A DNA stretch of 64,000 bases from Druceiella hillmani (GCA_039881145.1 JAYKKI010000013.1:43047501-43111500); one strand, 5' to 3'; counted from the first letter of the stretch, positions 46,980-60,394 are shown. The notes: generated by a model not told the origin, from the letters alone. Numbers and translations are program-made.

Positions 46980-48860
46980 CCGTAAGTGCAAATTATTATC
47001 TACCCATAATATATAAAAAAAATCATTTTGTTTATAACCTCTTTACTCTGTTCAATTCCCCCCAACTCCTCATAACTATAATATGCATTGTTCATAACCC
47101 ATTACACACTTAGACAGACAGTTGTAACGCTAACAAGCTAGTAGAATAGAAATGAAAGTGCAAATTATTATCTACTCATAATATATAAAAAAATTATTTT
47201 GTTTACAACCTCTTTAATCTGTTCAATTCCCCCCAACTCCTCATAACTATAATATGCATTGTTCATAACCCATTACACACTTAGACAGACAGTTGTAACG
47301 CTAACAAGCTAGTAGAATAGAAATGAAAGTGCAAATTATTATCTACTCATAATATATAAAAAAATTATTTTGTTTACAACCTCTTTAATCTGTTCAATTC
47401 CCCCCAACTCCTCATAACTATAATATGCATTGTTCATAACCCATTACACACTTAGACAGACAGTTGTAACGCTAACAAGCTAGTAGCATAGAAATGAAAG
47501 TGCAAATTATTATCTACTCATAATATATAAAAAAATTATTTTGTTTACAACCTCTTTAATCTGTTCAATTCCCCCCAACTCCTCATAACTATAATATGCA
47601 TTGTTCATAACCCATTACACACTTAGACAGACAGTTGTAACGCTAACAAGCTAGTGGAATAGAAATGAAAGTGCAAATTATTATCTACTCATAACATATA
47701 AAAAAATTATTTTGTTTATAACCTCTTTAATCTGTTCAATTCCCCCCAACTCCTCATAACTATAATATGCATTGTTCATAACCCATTAAACACTTAGACA
47801 GACAGTTGTAACGCTAACAAGCTAGTGGAATAGAAATGAAAGTGCAAATTATTATCTACTCATAACATATAAAAAAATTATTTTGTTTATAACCTCTTTA
47901 ATCTGTTCAATTCCCGCCAACTCCTCATAACTATAAGTACGCATTGTTCATAACCCATTACACACTTAGACAGACAGTTGTAATGCTAACAAGCTAGTGG
48001 AATAGAAATGAAAGTGCAAATTATCATCTACTCATAATATATAAAAAGAAATTATTTTGTTTATAACCTCTTTAATCTGTTCAATTCCCCCCAACTCTCA
48101 TAATTATAAGTACGCATTGTTCATAACCCATTACAGACACACAGTTGTAACGCTAACAAGCTAGTGGAATAGAAATGAAAGTGCAAATTATCATCTACTC
48201 ATAATATATAAAAAAAATTATTTTGTTTATAACTTCTTTAATCTGTTCAATTCCCCCCAACTCTCATAATTATAAGTACGCATTGTTCATACCCCATTAC
48301 AGACACACAGTTGTAATGCTAAAAAGCTAGTGGAATAGAAATGAAAGTGCAAATTATTATCTACTCATAATATATAAAAAAAATGATTTTGTTTATAATC
48401 TCTTTAATCTGTTCAATTCCCACCAACTCCTCATAACTATAAGTACACATTGTTCATAACCCATCACACTTAGACAGACAGTTGTAACGCTAACAAGCTA
48501 GTTCAATAGAAATGAAAGTGCAAATTATTATCTACTCATAATATATAAAAACATTATTTTGTTTATAACCTCTTTAGTCTGTTCGATTCCCCCCAACTCC
48601 TCATAATTATAAGTACACATTGTTCATAACCCATCACACTTAGACAGACAGTTGTAACGCTAACAAGCTAGTTCAATAGAAATGAAAGTGCAAATTATTA
48701 TCTACTCATAATATATATAAAAAAATACTTTGTTTATAACCTTTTTAATCTGTTCAATTCCCGCCAACTCCTCATAACTATAAGTACGCATTGTTCATAA
48801 CCCATTACACTTAGACAGACAGTTGTAACGCTAACAAGCTAGTGGAAGAGAAATTATCGT
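46980..48860. repeat. 171-bp satellite array (about 11 copies)
   Basis: The unit includes GTGCAAATTATTATCTACTC, TTGTTTACAACCTCTTTAAT, CAATTCCCCCCAACTCCTCA, GCATTGTTCATAACCCATTA and CAGTTGTAACGCTAACAAGC. The start GTGCAAATTATT recurs at 46986, 47158 and 47329. The first five copies are almost identical. The later ones carry shared changes (TAAGTACGCATT for TAATATGCATT; CTAGTGGAA or CTAGTTCAA for CTAGTAGAA) and small deletions, so units expanded in blocks. Confidence 0.96.
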
Positions 48861-50215
48861 AGCTGTGGGCTTGCACATTGAGGGTGGCTAGTGAAGCTTA
48901 GCCACTGATAATTGGTTCTTTTCACTAAATCATTCGTACATAACATATGCCACATTCAAAAATGATTCTAAATGATGATAATGTAACTGCGCAATACCAC
49001 AGAAGAATGCAATGAGAAAAATAAACATAATTTAAAAATGCGACAAATGCAAGGAAGAAACGGAATAGCAAACATCATTCTTAGGAGCATGAGATCTGGC
49101 ATAATGAGATTTTAATAATAAACAATAATTTTAAATTCAGAATAATGTCACCAAAGGGTGACCTCTAATACAGAAGTTTTTCACCCGTTTGGGGGACCAA
49201 AATTATTTTATTAAATTCTGATATAAATGCTACATCATAACGAGACATTAATCCTAAAAAAATCTTAAACTGAACAAATAAAATGTTTTTGAGATCACCC
49301 ATCAAAACTGTTGGACTTAAGCATTGTATTGAGTGTATTTGAGAAATTTACCGGGTGTAAAGTTGAATACAAAAAGCCGCAGAGAAGTAATACTCTTCAA
49401 TATAATGGAGAGAACATTGAAAAACCGTGGCTGTAAAAATATCACTCTGTATATTTCATGTAATGGATGACTTGATATAAACACACTTCGCTTTTGTTAT
49501 GTGATTACAGTACTACACTTTGTTCATAAACTAAGTGAGTTAGTTGGTATATTAATAACAATTTCAATTACTGTTCAATTTGTTCAGTGAAAATGCAATG
49601 TATATTATCATATGTACATAAGCATATATCATATGTAACTGTACTATTCCCGTAATCATCTGTATCATCTTGGCTTTGCAAGCATAAAATGTCGCAAGCC
49701 AAAATCAACCTGGACTATTGCAATTAGGAAATGAAAATATCTCTTTCAAATAACTGCCACAGAAATTTGTGGAAACCTTTTTTGCAACCAAATATAAAAA
49801 TATACATATTTAGAAATATAACTGAAGCCAACATGTCCCTTGTTGAATAATTAATTGGTAAATAATTCACTAATATAATAAAACTTATGAATACGAATAA
49901 AACAATGCACATCCATGCAAGCATAGACAAGATTCCAAGTTTTTGATTCTTTTAAACAAGCGCATAGATAATAGTTTCCAGTATGGCATATATCATAGAC
50001 AAGGCACAAATACTCAAACATTCTACGCATAACTTACGTATGGAGCTGGTTCGCCTCTGCCAGAAACCTGTGTTATATAGAAATTGTGTTATATTATACA
50101 TTAGTGGCTACGCTATGGTAATTCGGCATCATGCAATGCTAAAGAACAGAAAAGGATTTTGTCACCTTAATAATTAAAAAAAAAATTAATTTAAAAACTT
50201 AAAAATTAATTTAAT

Positions 50216-50277
50216 GTAATGCAATATTAAGACTACCGTATAATGCAATATTAAGACTACCCTATAATGCAATATTA
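50216..50277. repeat. 24-bp tandem repeat (about 2.5 copies)
   Basis: TAATGCAATATTAAGACTAC plus CGTA recurs at 24-bp steps (50221, 50245, 50269). Confidence 0.85.
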
Positions 50278-52539
50278 ACACGGATATTTATGATTATTTA
50301 TAACTACTATTTTTAAAACATTTTGCATAAAACTTTGAAACTATTTATATACAAAGCTAATAAACAAGAAATTTTAAATTTTTTTGAAATGTCAAAAATA
50401 AAAATAATTTCACAAATTTAATGTTGATCTTGAATTTCAATAACTTTTTTTTATTTAATTTTCTTCTCCACTTAGATGAAAAAAAACAACTTTGAAATTA
50501 AATTAACACATTTTTATTAGAAGTCAAAACTGTTTTCGAACAAAAAACAATTAATTTTAAATACACATGTGCGAATCGTTAAACATTATAATGATAATTT
50601 TTAAAGTTAAAAAAGGCTTCGAGTATCGGTTTAAAATTAAAATGTCAGAACTGCCATGTCCTGATAAAACAGTGTAAGCTCAAGGCAACATAAACAATAT
50701 ATGTTTGGCATATACACATATATGCAAATTGCGAAAAAGCAGTTTATAGTGGCAACACCAACTAACATCATACTTTTAAATTTACTATATTCTGGTCTAG
50801 CAAGAACAGTGTTTCAGTCTAGTTAAGGACATCCATGGCAATACTATTTTATTTCTCGTAAACTACTCTAACCAACGTTTATACATTAGCAGATAAATAT
50901 TTACAAAATGTGAAGAACAGGCCGTGCTCAAATTAAAATTGATAAAATAAACCTAACATAATTCATTGTTAAAGTACGTAAATTTTTTATATTTTTATTC
51001 CTAACTATTCTCAGAATGTATTTAAGATTACAAGAGATACTCACAGAAAGTAATCAATAATTTTTAAATAAAAATTACTCATTATAAAATGAATATTATT
51101 TTATTTAGATTTGTAAGTATTAAAAAACGTTTAAAAATAATACGAAATTTCTCGTCCTAATTTTTAGCTCTCCAAAATTTTAAAAGCCACTTCAAACATG
51201 CTCTCACGTTATTAATTTTTTTTTTATTATTTACAACAAGATTTTATTTTGACTAGAACATAGTAAGGATATTTTTTTAGTTAAAAATATTATGTTAAAG
51301 AATTAATTTGAGACTCTCGTAATTTTTTCCTATTTTTAAAAAATCATTAATATAGGAGACAGGCAAAAGTCCACATAATATTGGGCCAAGAGTTACAAGA
51401 ATAAAAGTGATTGATACTCTTAATTAGAAAAAATTTAAAAAACAGGTCCTTAAAAGTTTAATTTAAATTGTTAATCAGACAAATGAGAAATCTTGTATTT
51501 TTTATGAAAAGTCAAGTTACTTTTGGAGCAGATGTGGCTCCGTACACAGATGTAGCATACTAAACGGTGAAACTTGCACACCTGACAGGATCACAAAAAA
51601 AAACAAATAAAATTTGAAAAGAGCAAAAAAGACATTAATTTTGACAACAAAACAATGAATGTTATATCATTTAGCTGTGTACTTTTAATGAAATTAGGCA
51701 ATGGATACGAATTGAAAAAATCAATATTATCTTTCGTAATGGTATCTAAAATTATATTATGCATTTTGTTATATTTTTATTGTTATTTATATTTCTTATT
51801 AACAATTTTTCATATGTTAAAAATATATATGCATGTTTATGGAGATAGTTTTTTTACTTTGATGACAAACAAAAAATACAATTTTTTTTCGCTCTTTCCT
51901 GGTAGTCGATCGCTGAACATATTCCAAAATATTGATTGGTTAATATGCTTATATTCCAAAAAATACCAGCTTTTTTAAAAATTATATTCTATTTCTATAA
52001 TATCAGGTTCATTTGCCGGCCTCCTTTTATGTTACAGTCCCGTAACAAACGTAGTATTATTTTCGTAAATTTTTCTTTCATCAAAATAAAATTTTTTTTA
52101 AATTTCACAAAATAAGACGTTGAAAAAATATTTATAACACTTTTCTTTGTTATATAGCAATCATTTTGTTATGCAAATAAGTTTGCAATATTTTTACTCA
52201 AAATATCGTCAAGAAGCTCATTTTACGCAGAAAAAGTATTTTCCTATCTCATATTTAATTTTCAAATTCGCTTTAATTTAAATGTCAGTTAAGTAAACTT
52301 TTAAGAAGTATTAAACATTAATAAAATCAGAGTTAAATTTTTTTGGTTACTAAAAAATTAATTGAGGAAAGGGAAAAAATTTAGTCCGTAGTATGTTGAT
52401 ACAGTAAAAAACATGCCTTGTTATAGAGGTCAATGTTAAATTGTTTTTAGAAAGAAATTAGCTCGCTAGGACCAAAATTTTAAAAAAAGATAAGTTTAAC
52501 ATCAACATGTCTAATCAATGAGATAAATTTGCTACTCAC

Positions 52540-52582
52540 CCTGTCATCGACTGTTCCCATTCCAATATCTTCATCGTTTTCA
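52540..52582 (-). CDS. CalpA: Calpain exon: 43-nt acidic linker between C2-like and PEF domains
   Basis: A very short exon with acceptor TTGTTACAG before 52582 and donor AGG|GTGAGT at 52540. Its first base completes the Ala codon from the previous exon. Fourteen codons follow (ENDEDIGMGTVDDR), and it ends in phase 0. The peptide is acidic and fits the variable linker that joins the C2-like domain to the PEF domain in calpains. It stands alone in about 19 kb of intron (4.1 kb before it, 15 kb after). Such a small exon is easily missed by gene finders. The phase match on both sides is the main support, since the linker itself is not conserved. Confidence 0.82.
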
Positions 52583-55500
52583 CTGTAACAATGTAAATTA
52601 AACTTTTTAAGTACAAGTTGAATCTCATGCCGAATTCACAAACATGTACATGTAAGATCAAGGTGGGTAAGACCGTCAGCGGCGCAATGCCATACACCTT
52701 AATGTTTGATCTGATCTTAAACCGCTACGTAAGTAAAATATCTATCGGTAAAACAGCACCATTGTTTAGTTTTAATTTTAAAACAGAGGTATCGTAACGT
52801 ACCTTGCTAAAGAAAAAAGTAACATATCTCCATTATACTTGCTGTCGTGTTCAAACACGAGTGAAAGGTATAGAAAAACGACTGGAAAGTAGAGTTTTTA
52901 AATAATTTATGCTTTGTAAAGCCGTAAATGTCTAATTGATATTCCTATTAATTGTTTCCAAAAGTTTAATTTGAATAATAATCTATCATTACACAAATAT
53001 TCATAGTAATAAGATTCTAACCTTAAAATGCAATATTGAGAAAAGTTCACATAGCAGTCAAGGGGAAAATCATATGACGATCCTACCCTGTAGCAGATAT
53101 TGTAAACCTTTTTTGTCTAAGCACTTTTTATTAACTTGAATGAGTTGGGTACACAATCATTCTCCATATAATTTCAAAGAAATAAATTTATATTTAAAAA
53201 GTTCCCTTTTAAATACTTATATGAATCGCAATTTCTATGTTTCCCAAAAAGAAAACATTTTTTGTAATTTGACTCATAACTTTTAAATTAATTTATCTTC
53301 TATGAGTTTGAACAGGGTTAAACTGGTAAGAAACTATAAAAGAAAGTCAAGACAAGTGGTCATATTCAAAAAACAAATTAGAAGATGCCATGCGGTCTGT
53401 CGGAAATAGTGATTTAAGTGGAATTAAGGCAAGTCGTTGGTTTAATATTCCCAGAACAAACATAATGATCCACGGCTCTTTTACAGGATATCTTCACAAA
53501 ATGGAATAGTACGGGTTTGGTTTGACTAGAGATGAAGTCTTAGAAACTTGTCCATTACATACCATTGAATGGAAATTGTCACCATTCAAAAATGGAAAGC
53601 CAGGAAGAGAAGAATGACCATTTATATCAAAAAGCCTCAAGCTGTCAAAAATGACCATATTTCATGTATTTCAATTTACTTCAAGAAACAAAAGAATTAG
53701 ATCAGTAGTTCAAACCATCAGTCACTTGGGAACTCGTCAAAACAAATGTTTCGAAGATCCATCTAAAACCAAATTAGTTGGCCAAAAAGACCATGCCGAG
53801 ATTAGGACGATTTCTAGTCCAGATAAAGACAACACTGTACTGTTAGCTGCAAACGCAAATGGGGGCAAACTTCTACCACTCCACCACAGTGTTGAAGGGC
53901 AAAAATATACGGGATCAGTCAACCTCCCCTGATTTATATTCAAATACTTCATACGCTACCACATCAAAAGGGGAGAATGGAAATGGAGGTTTTTGAAAAT
54001 GATTTTAAATAACTTTTTTAGCTGTTACCGGAAAACAATGCCCTATACTACTAATATATGATGGCCACTCAACTCACGTGGAACTCAACATAATAGGAGA
54101 AGCTAGGAAAGAAAACGTAATAAGCCTTAAACTATCTTCTCATACGAATCATGCGTTACAACCTTTAGACCTTGCCATAATGAAATCTTTCAGAGATCAC
54201 TTGGACTCTCTAGTCAAATAGCAAAGAATGAATATTGACGTCCTTCTACCAAGAAGTGAGTATCCTCGACTCATTGCTACTGTATAGCTGCAGATAAATC
54301 CTGAGGTATTAAGGAATGGATTTCATAAAGTTGGTATTCAATCGAGAAGTGATTCGGGAGAACATACCAGGAATATATGAAGAATATACCAGGAAGCCAT
54401 CATAATACTTCCCCAAAAATGATAGATCAAGTAATTGGTCGATCAAGTCAAGAATGATAGATCAAGTTACTGACAAGAAACTTTCAAGAAACAGCCCAAA
54501 AAGCTTGCTTTCAATAGTCCTCGATTTTATTATGGAAAATATCCTTTACTCTACAGACGAAGATGCAGAAATCGTGATTAACAAAAATAATGATCCCGGT
54601 TGTGGACACGGAAATGACCAGCACGATTCTATTGGTAATTGTGATAAAAACCTTAATACATAAATCACTTTTGGGGAACTTCTGCTGAATAAAGGGTTAT
54701 AGTCACAAAAACAACACGACATAAAATAGCACCTGGGGCTGAAGTCATTATACATACATTCAAAAAAGGACAGAGAAAATATAAGAAGCAAAACCGAATA
54801 AGCGAAAAATAGAAGTTACTTTTAAAACAAAATTTCAAAAAATTATAACTCACACCATTTTGCATGAAAGAACCTGGTGACTTTCCCATTTGTTTGTAAA
54901 ATAAAGTACCAGATAATAGAAATATTAAGATTTTATCTAATATTGCTCCTAAAAAGCCAACAGGGTCTCATGCTGAACTTACTAACCTGACAACTTCAGG
55001 AATAAACAAAAGAAAATTAATCAATAGCATATATACTTATTTTTCAATATTCCAACTGTCTACCATGAAGGGTAAAGGTAGTGGCAAAATATTTCTAGAA
55101 AAGAAAACATGTAATGGTGACTCCAAACCATTAAAATTGCAATGAAAAAAATGTAACTTATCATCCCCATCCAGATCTACAACTAGTGTTTCGGGTTCTG
55201 TAAGCAACCGCAGTGACTGACATAATAAATGCTGGTTCTGATGATGAGTGGCATCTGAATGCTGCAGTAAAAAGACGGACAGATACAGATGAACTTACAT
55301 ATATATATACAGATGATGAAGAAATAACTTTATACCTTTTTTTAACCACATTGCGCAGAAGGAGTGTGAAATTTGGCATAGTTAAAGGTTATATGGAGAA
55401 GGAGTGCAGAAAGCTAAAATTTATATTTAACATGTGTTACGAATACATTATATTAGCTATTACAAGTACATTACAAGTTTCATTGTTTATATTCATACTG

Positions 55501-56678
55501 TCAATATCAAACAAATAAGAATCTGTGGTCAAACAGTCGTACAGAGTTGTCTTGCCAAAGAATTTTAAAATTTTAGTTTAACTGAATGAATTTCGAGCTG
55601 TGAATTTTGTGTGATTTCAAATGTTCCTTTTTCAATAGCCTGTATATCAAACCAAAAAGGCGTTTATTTAAAATTTTGTGTAATAGATATCCGTGTTAGT
55701 GAATTACAGGTTGGGTAATATACATCTGTTGCAAAACGAAAAAATCTGTCCGCTTGCTTAATATACACCTATTGAAAAAGGAAAATTTTGTAGCAGCAAT
55801 CAGAATTGACTTACTCTCTATCTATCTATAAGTGTTTTCAACAAAGTGAGTAGGTAAGTCCATTATCATCAAATTTTGACCATTGGGCGACCATTAGTAT
55901 CAATCAAACAACCAAATGCCGATAAATATATATAGTACCAATGACAACATACCAGTGTGATAACACAAAAAACAAATGGACTTACTGTGTCCGAAATATA
56001 GAGAATATCATAATTATTTAAAGAGAATTAATTTAATCTAATTCAAAAGCAATAACGGAAGTAAACTGAATAAAAATTGTTGAAAATCAATTATAATTTT
56101 TGTCCGTGTCTGTCGTTTATGACATACTTTTTTTTCTGTCATTTATCACATATTACGTTTTATACTCAATTCAATTATTTGTGATTTTCTTACTTTTCCA
56201 ATGCGCGAGGAAACATCTAAATATATCATCACAAAAGCCGTGGAATACAAAATGTATAGGAAAATTAATTTTCTTACCAAATTTTTTTTCGTGAATTTTT
56301 CCAATGTTTTTGTAGTATTTTTGCTATTCGGAGCAGAGGCAAATCCAACAAATCAAAGATCATGAAAATTGGTCCTAACCTAAAAAACCTAACCCAACCC
56401 AACTTTGTTTAATATCCGTTCTCGGATTATAAATTGTGTAACTAACCCAACTTTCTTTAATATATATAGATACATACTAGTTTATATTCTATTCATATAT
56501 TCATTTTATAATTAACTAACAAAATTTTATAAAATTCGCATTTTGGATGACGTATTCGTATTTTGATTTTTTAAATTTTTTTACTGATATTCCCTTTTCC
56601 GCAACTAAAAACTTAATCCATATGTAACACGAATCAAAATAAAATGGCAAGAATACATATATATCTAAGAATACTCAC
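52583..56678 (-). other. Calpain intron between C2-like exon and linker
   Basis: Holds a pogo-like transposase relic (53345-55400). In 52583-53340 and 55520-56370 I recognise nothing. At 56373-56403, CCTAACCTAAAAAACCTAAC and CCAACCC form a short CCTAA-rich stretch, and TAACTAACCCAACTTTCTTT with a TATATATAGATA tail follows. This is typical of insect dispersed repeats. Confidence 0.55.
53345..55400 (+). pseudogene. pogo/Tigger-like transposase relic
   Basis: Pogo-type transposases have an N-terminal Psq/CENP-B-like DNA-binding region and a DDE_1 catalytic domain. Fragments occur in the right order on the + strand. The helix-turn-helix part has KLEDAMRSVGNSDLSG then RWFNIPRT (about 53370-53460). 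Then come PSKTKLVGQKDHAEIRTISS and DNTVLLAANANGGKLLPL (about 53760-53880), the stretch after the first catalytic Asp. YDGHSTHVELN with HTNHALQPLDLAIMKSF (about 54045-54200) includes the second catalytic Asp in DGH-S-H. EVLRNGFHKVGIQSRS follows further on. A Lys-rich C-terminal part (FKKGQRKYKKQNR, about 54755) comes last. Stops and frameshifts separate these, so it is dead. Ends and target duplication were not identified. Confidence 0.82.
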
Positions 56679-56786
56679 GCCATATTGTTGCACTTCTCAG
56701 AGAAGACGCGAAGCAGGAATTCACCTTCCTCATCAGGATCAAACGAAGATGGCACAATGCAGTACGTTCCAGGGGGCAACTTGAAT
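56679..56786 (-). CDS. CalpA: Calpain exon: end of C2-like domain (domain III)
   Basis: A 108-nt exon with acceptor TTTTTGCAG before 56786 and donor GC|GTGAGTA at 56679. It encodes one base of an Arg-type codon, 35 whole codons and two bases of the next codon. The peptide runs from [15 protein letters not shown] through [13 protein letters not shown] to SEKCNNM. The patterns LPPG-Y-IVPS-F-P and GEF-LRVF-S are the hallmark C-terminal strands of the calpain C2-like domain, which passes Ca2+ and phospholipid signals to the protease core. The split codon GC|T gives Ala when joined to the 43-nt exon, which supports the model. The preceding exon is outside the window: no further domain III sequence was found between 56787 and 64000. 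Confidence 0.93.
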
Positions 56787-58579
56787 CTGCAAAAACAAAT
56801 GTCATAATAAATTAGTCCTAACGGTACCAACAGTACACGTGAGATATGCTGTGTTTGCTCCCCTTTTCAACAGATAGTCAGATTAAGATAAAATTTAGCA
56901 TGAATAATACTGATGATCCAAGAAATATCACGCATTATATACAAATATATGAATGGCTATAAATAAACAGAAAACCAAGAAATTAACAGCGTCCTTCTTT
57001 TATTAACGACCATCATAATACAGTAAAACATAGTCTTATAATTCTGTACTAGCTGGAGGAATTAAATTTACTTTCAAGGAATGTTTTGTAATTCAATAAG
57101 GCGTTTATATTTACATATTACTAATTAAAATATCCTCATTGTCTATTAAACTCCAGAACACTCTCCTGGATGTACCTCTCTGGGAGGAAATGAAAAAATG
57201 TAGAAATATTCAACAGCAAAACTTTTCCAGCATGAACAAAATTGATACTAATATATTTTAACTTCATTTCTTGTTTAAAACTTCGCATACTTATTTTTGA
57301 AGTTACACTTCTTTCGACATGTTATGAAAAAACAGTGAGAGTGAAATTCTATGAATGTAACAAAAATGCACAGAATGAAGTTGTTTACTATGCAACAAAA
57401 AATCTATAGGAAATCAAAAGGATGAAGTTGCTCAGTAACATATATTTACATAGTTTACATATTTGGCAGATGAATGATCCACCATTTTGTTTTTCGGTTG
57501 CCTTTCCATTGTAAGCCAATCATCTGCCAGACCATGTGTTTATATTAAATTGAATGCTGAGTATTCCTTTAAATTTTTAAAATAATTAAATTCAATTTAA
57601 TTAATTTGATAAATTGTTATCATTATTATTATTATTACTTCAATATTAATTAAGAATATTTATTAGATGTTTATGTGTATCAATTTTTTAATTATTGTTT
57701 CTTTGCACTTTCTGAACACTTTCCATTTGCATTCCAAAATATAGTAACATCGTAAAAATTATAGTCTCCTCTACTAACCTAGAACTTTTTGTTGGGTTTA
57801 ATATAATATGTATACCCAACCATTGCTTCTACCATTAAGTTTAAAATGATCATAATTTAGAAACCATAGTAATAACCTGATATAAATTATAGAACTATTT
57901 ATTATGAAATTTATTAACAGCCTAGAATATTTTTATTTCATTTTCAATAAATTTCTTGTAAACATTAAATAATGTGTTCACCAAATGTCTTGTAAGTTCG
58001 TGGCCAAGGTTGCAAGTGCCGACTGGTATGATAATATCCGACACATATCGTGTATTTTGAACGGAATTGAGCTGCTTAAAATTTGCTTTTTTTGTCAGTT
58101 ATACCTATCTGGTCCCTGGTAGCACTACTAAGTGATAACGTATGTTCCGACTCCTTCTACACCCCATTTTGTTTACTGTCCATGAGTATAGCAAGCTATT
58201 TTCCAATCAAATTCACATTGAAATAATTGAATAAACATAATTTTCCATTGGGTGATTTTCAGTACAACAGAGTTTTCAACAGACGAGAAAAAGAAATGAA
58301 TATTGTTAAAGAGCCATTTAAATGACATAAAACATGAAAATTGATCAGAGTTTCGAAGTGAAATTTACAGAAGTTCCAACGTGATAGTGTGTGAACTTAT
58401 TTGAAAATTGGTATCTCTAGTGGTGCATGAAAATTAAAACATAAGTCGCACAATTGAAGTATGAAACGATTCACTATTTCATGTGTAAATTTATGTCAGA
58501 CCATACTAATTGTTATGTTACATTAATTTTAGTATATATACTGTTAAAGCAAGTTACATTTAACGACATTTGTGGACTA

Positions 58580-60123
58580 AGGCAGTCCTCGAGTTACACA
58601 TTTTCAACTTAAGTAGTTTAGAATTACGTCAAAAAATATTTTGATACCATTCCACGAAATAGCGGAATATTGTTTCGATTTACATCACGCTGTAGTCGTG
58701 ACAGATTCGAACAATAGAAATTTCTTTGGTTTAGGTGTCAGGTCTAGATGCGTGGAGAATCCCCTGTGCTAAAGAGGATATACGCCATATCACTGTAATA
58801 TGCGACAGACGATCAAACATGTTATAATATTCTTTATTTCTTTGAGCGTTTATTTTTGAATTTGAATGACTACTATGTCACTTAAACGAAACAGTAATAG
58901 TGAAATATAGAATAATGTGATAAAAATAATAACAATTGCGGTTAAATCGAAAATTTTAACCTCAAAGATCGCATTTTATCTACTTCATTAGTTGGATGTG
59001 AACTTAATTTATCGCGTACAACTGTAAAGACAATATTGAAAGATAAAGAACTAAAGAAATTTTTACAACTTTATATTCTGATTCTCTAAATAGTACTATC
59101 ATACGTAAAACGAACGCTTCAATTTCTGAGATGGAAAACCGTTACGCACTTGGATTCAAGACTAAAGTCTCGTTATCATTAAAAGAAGGCACTCAGTGCT
59201 ATCAATGAACTACAAAACACATAATGTTAGATTATTGTTTTTGATTAAATGATAAAACTACTTAATTACCACATTATGTACCGAAAATAAATATTATTTA
59301 ACCGTTTTAGTGCCATGGTTTTTTACTCATATATACTAAAAATGCCAAAGAAATCTTTTGTTTTTGATGTCATTTACCCTTGTCTCGAAAAAAAAACTGA
59401 ATATCTTCCAGAAATTATCCAATTTTAATAATTGTTTTGGTGTTTTCTTAATAAAAACTTGTACAATGATAATAAAATACAAAGAAAATTATGGAAACAT
59501 ATATTGTGAACAAAAATTATGACAAAAACTGAGAATCAAGGTGACATCGTCATTTTTGCAGACCGGTGCATCCTCCGTATCGGCAAAATAATTGTTATCG
59601 TCACTATTATTACTATCACTCAAAATTTCCATTACGCTAAATTGTGTATATAACTTTCTTCACAACTTGAAAAACGATCATTTTCACTTCATGGGTTAAA
59701 AATTTTCTTTTCCTGGATCCTTTTTATGTTGTAATTACTAATAATATTATAATTTGAACTTTATGTAACACGTAGAAAGATAAAAAATTAGCGATGCGTG
59801 CGAGCGACCTCCCCTACCGCACGCTAAACAGCAACTAATTTCGCGAGCGCCATCGCACTCGTGGCAAATTTAGTTGGTACGCGGAGGGGCGCGATGGCAC
59901 TCGTCGGCACTTTAACGGTTAAATAAATGTATATTTTACATACTTACTTTCAGTAATATAGCATTCCTCTTTGATATTAAATGTAGATTTACTTTTAATT
60001 AAAGCCCTTGTAAAACCTTACTTGTGAATATTATATGGCAATATATGAAAAAATATGTTTCGACTTATGTCAATTCAATTTATGTCCCGTATTTTTAGAA
60101 CCTAAGAAGTAAGAGGACTGCCA
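58580..60123 (+). mobile_element. Tigger-like (pogo family) element, degenerate, with nested MITE
   Basis: The left end AGGCAGTCCTCGAGTTACAC follows TA (58578-58579). The right end, reverse-complemented, begins TGGCAGTCCTCTTAC and is also next to TA (60124-60125). GGCAGTCCTCGAGTTAC-type ends with TA target sites are typical of Tigger elements. Inside, on the + strand, a frame fragment from about 58872 reads MSLKRNSNSE. Further on, in another frame, GCELNLSRTTVKTILKDKEL matches the helix-turn-helix of Tigger transposases (LSRTTV-TILKDKE). The catalytic domain is missing. The 625-bp piggyBac MITE at 59298-59922 sits inside, so the Tigger copy is the older insertion. Confidence 0.82.
59298..59922 (-). 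mobile_element. piggyBac-derived MITE, copy 4 (nested)
   Basis: About 625 bp from TTAACCGTTTTAGTGCCATG to GGCACTTTAACGGTTAA, with TTAA at both borders. It is inserted inside the Tigger-like element at 58580-60123. The remnant transposase frame on the minus strand has lost its ATG region and part of the acidic stretch (59640-59700), so it is more decayed than copy 3. The GC-rich palindromic end (GAGCGCCATCGCACTCGTGG, then GGGGCGCGATGGCACTCG) is retained. Confidence 0.86.
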
Positions 60124-60394
60124 TATGCTGTATAACTAATTATTTATTTATATAGTGAAAATTTAAGCTACAGATCACAGATGGCTTCGTCCATTATTTT
60201 TTTAAGAAATTAATCTGAGAATAAGGCTAATTTCTAAATACATATATATTATAAATAACTTTCATTTAAGTACATTAAGTTCCTAACAATATTAACAAGC
60301 ATTCACTGTTGCTAATAAAAATAAACACATATAAATGCATAATATATTCAAAATAAAGAAAAGTAGTCGAATACAAATCGAGTTCGCGGCAAAG

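Larger units (their letters stand above)
37567..52539 (-). other. Calpain intron between linker and EF1 (15 kb)
   Basis: Arrays and hairpins in it are listed separately. I recognise no gene in 37945-40140, 40245-41430, 41470-42730, 43240-44500, 45070-45540, 45620-46970, 48860-50210 and 50280-52539. A GC-rich CA/CG stretch with repeated CACGCA and GGACA lies at 44160-44225. CCGCAGTTGTTGTTG ... GGGTTATTGCAGTTG at 46675-46770 looks like a weak inverted repeat. Confidence 0.55.

Noticed and set aside
56373..56403. Interstitial telomere (CCTAA)n
   Set aside because: Only three or four imperfect units next to a dispersed-repeat tail; too short to claim. A similar short TTAGGTTAGGTTA occurs at about 9178.
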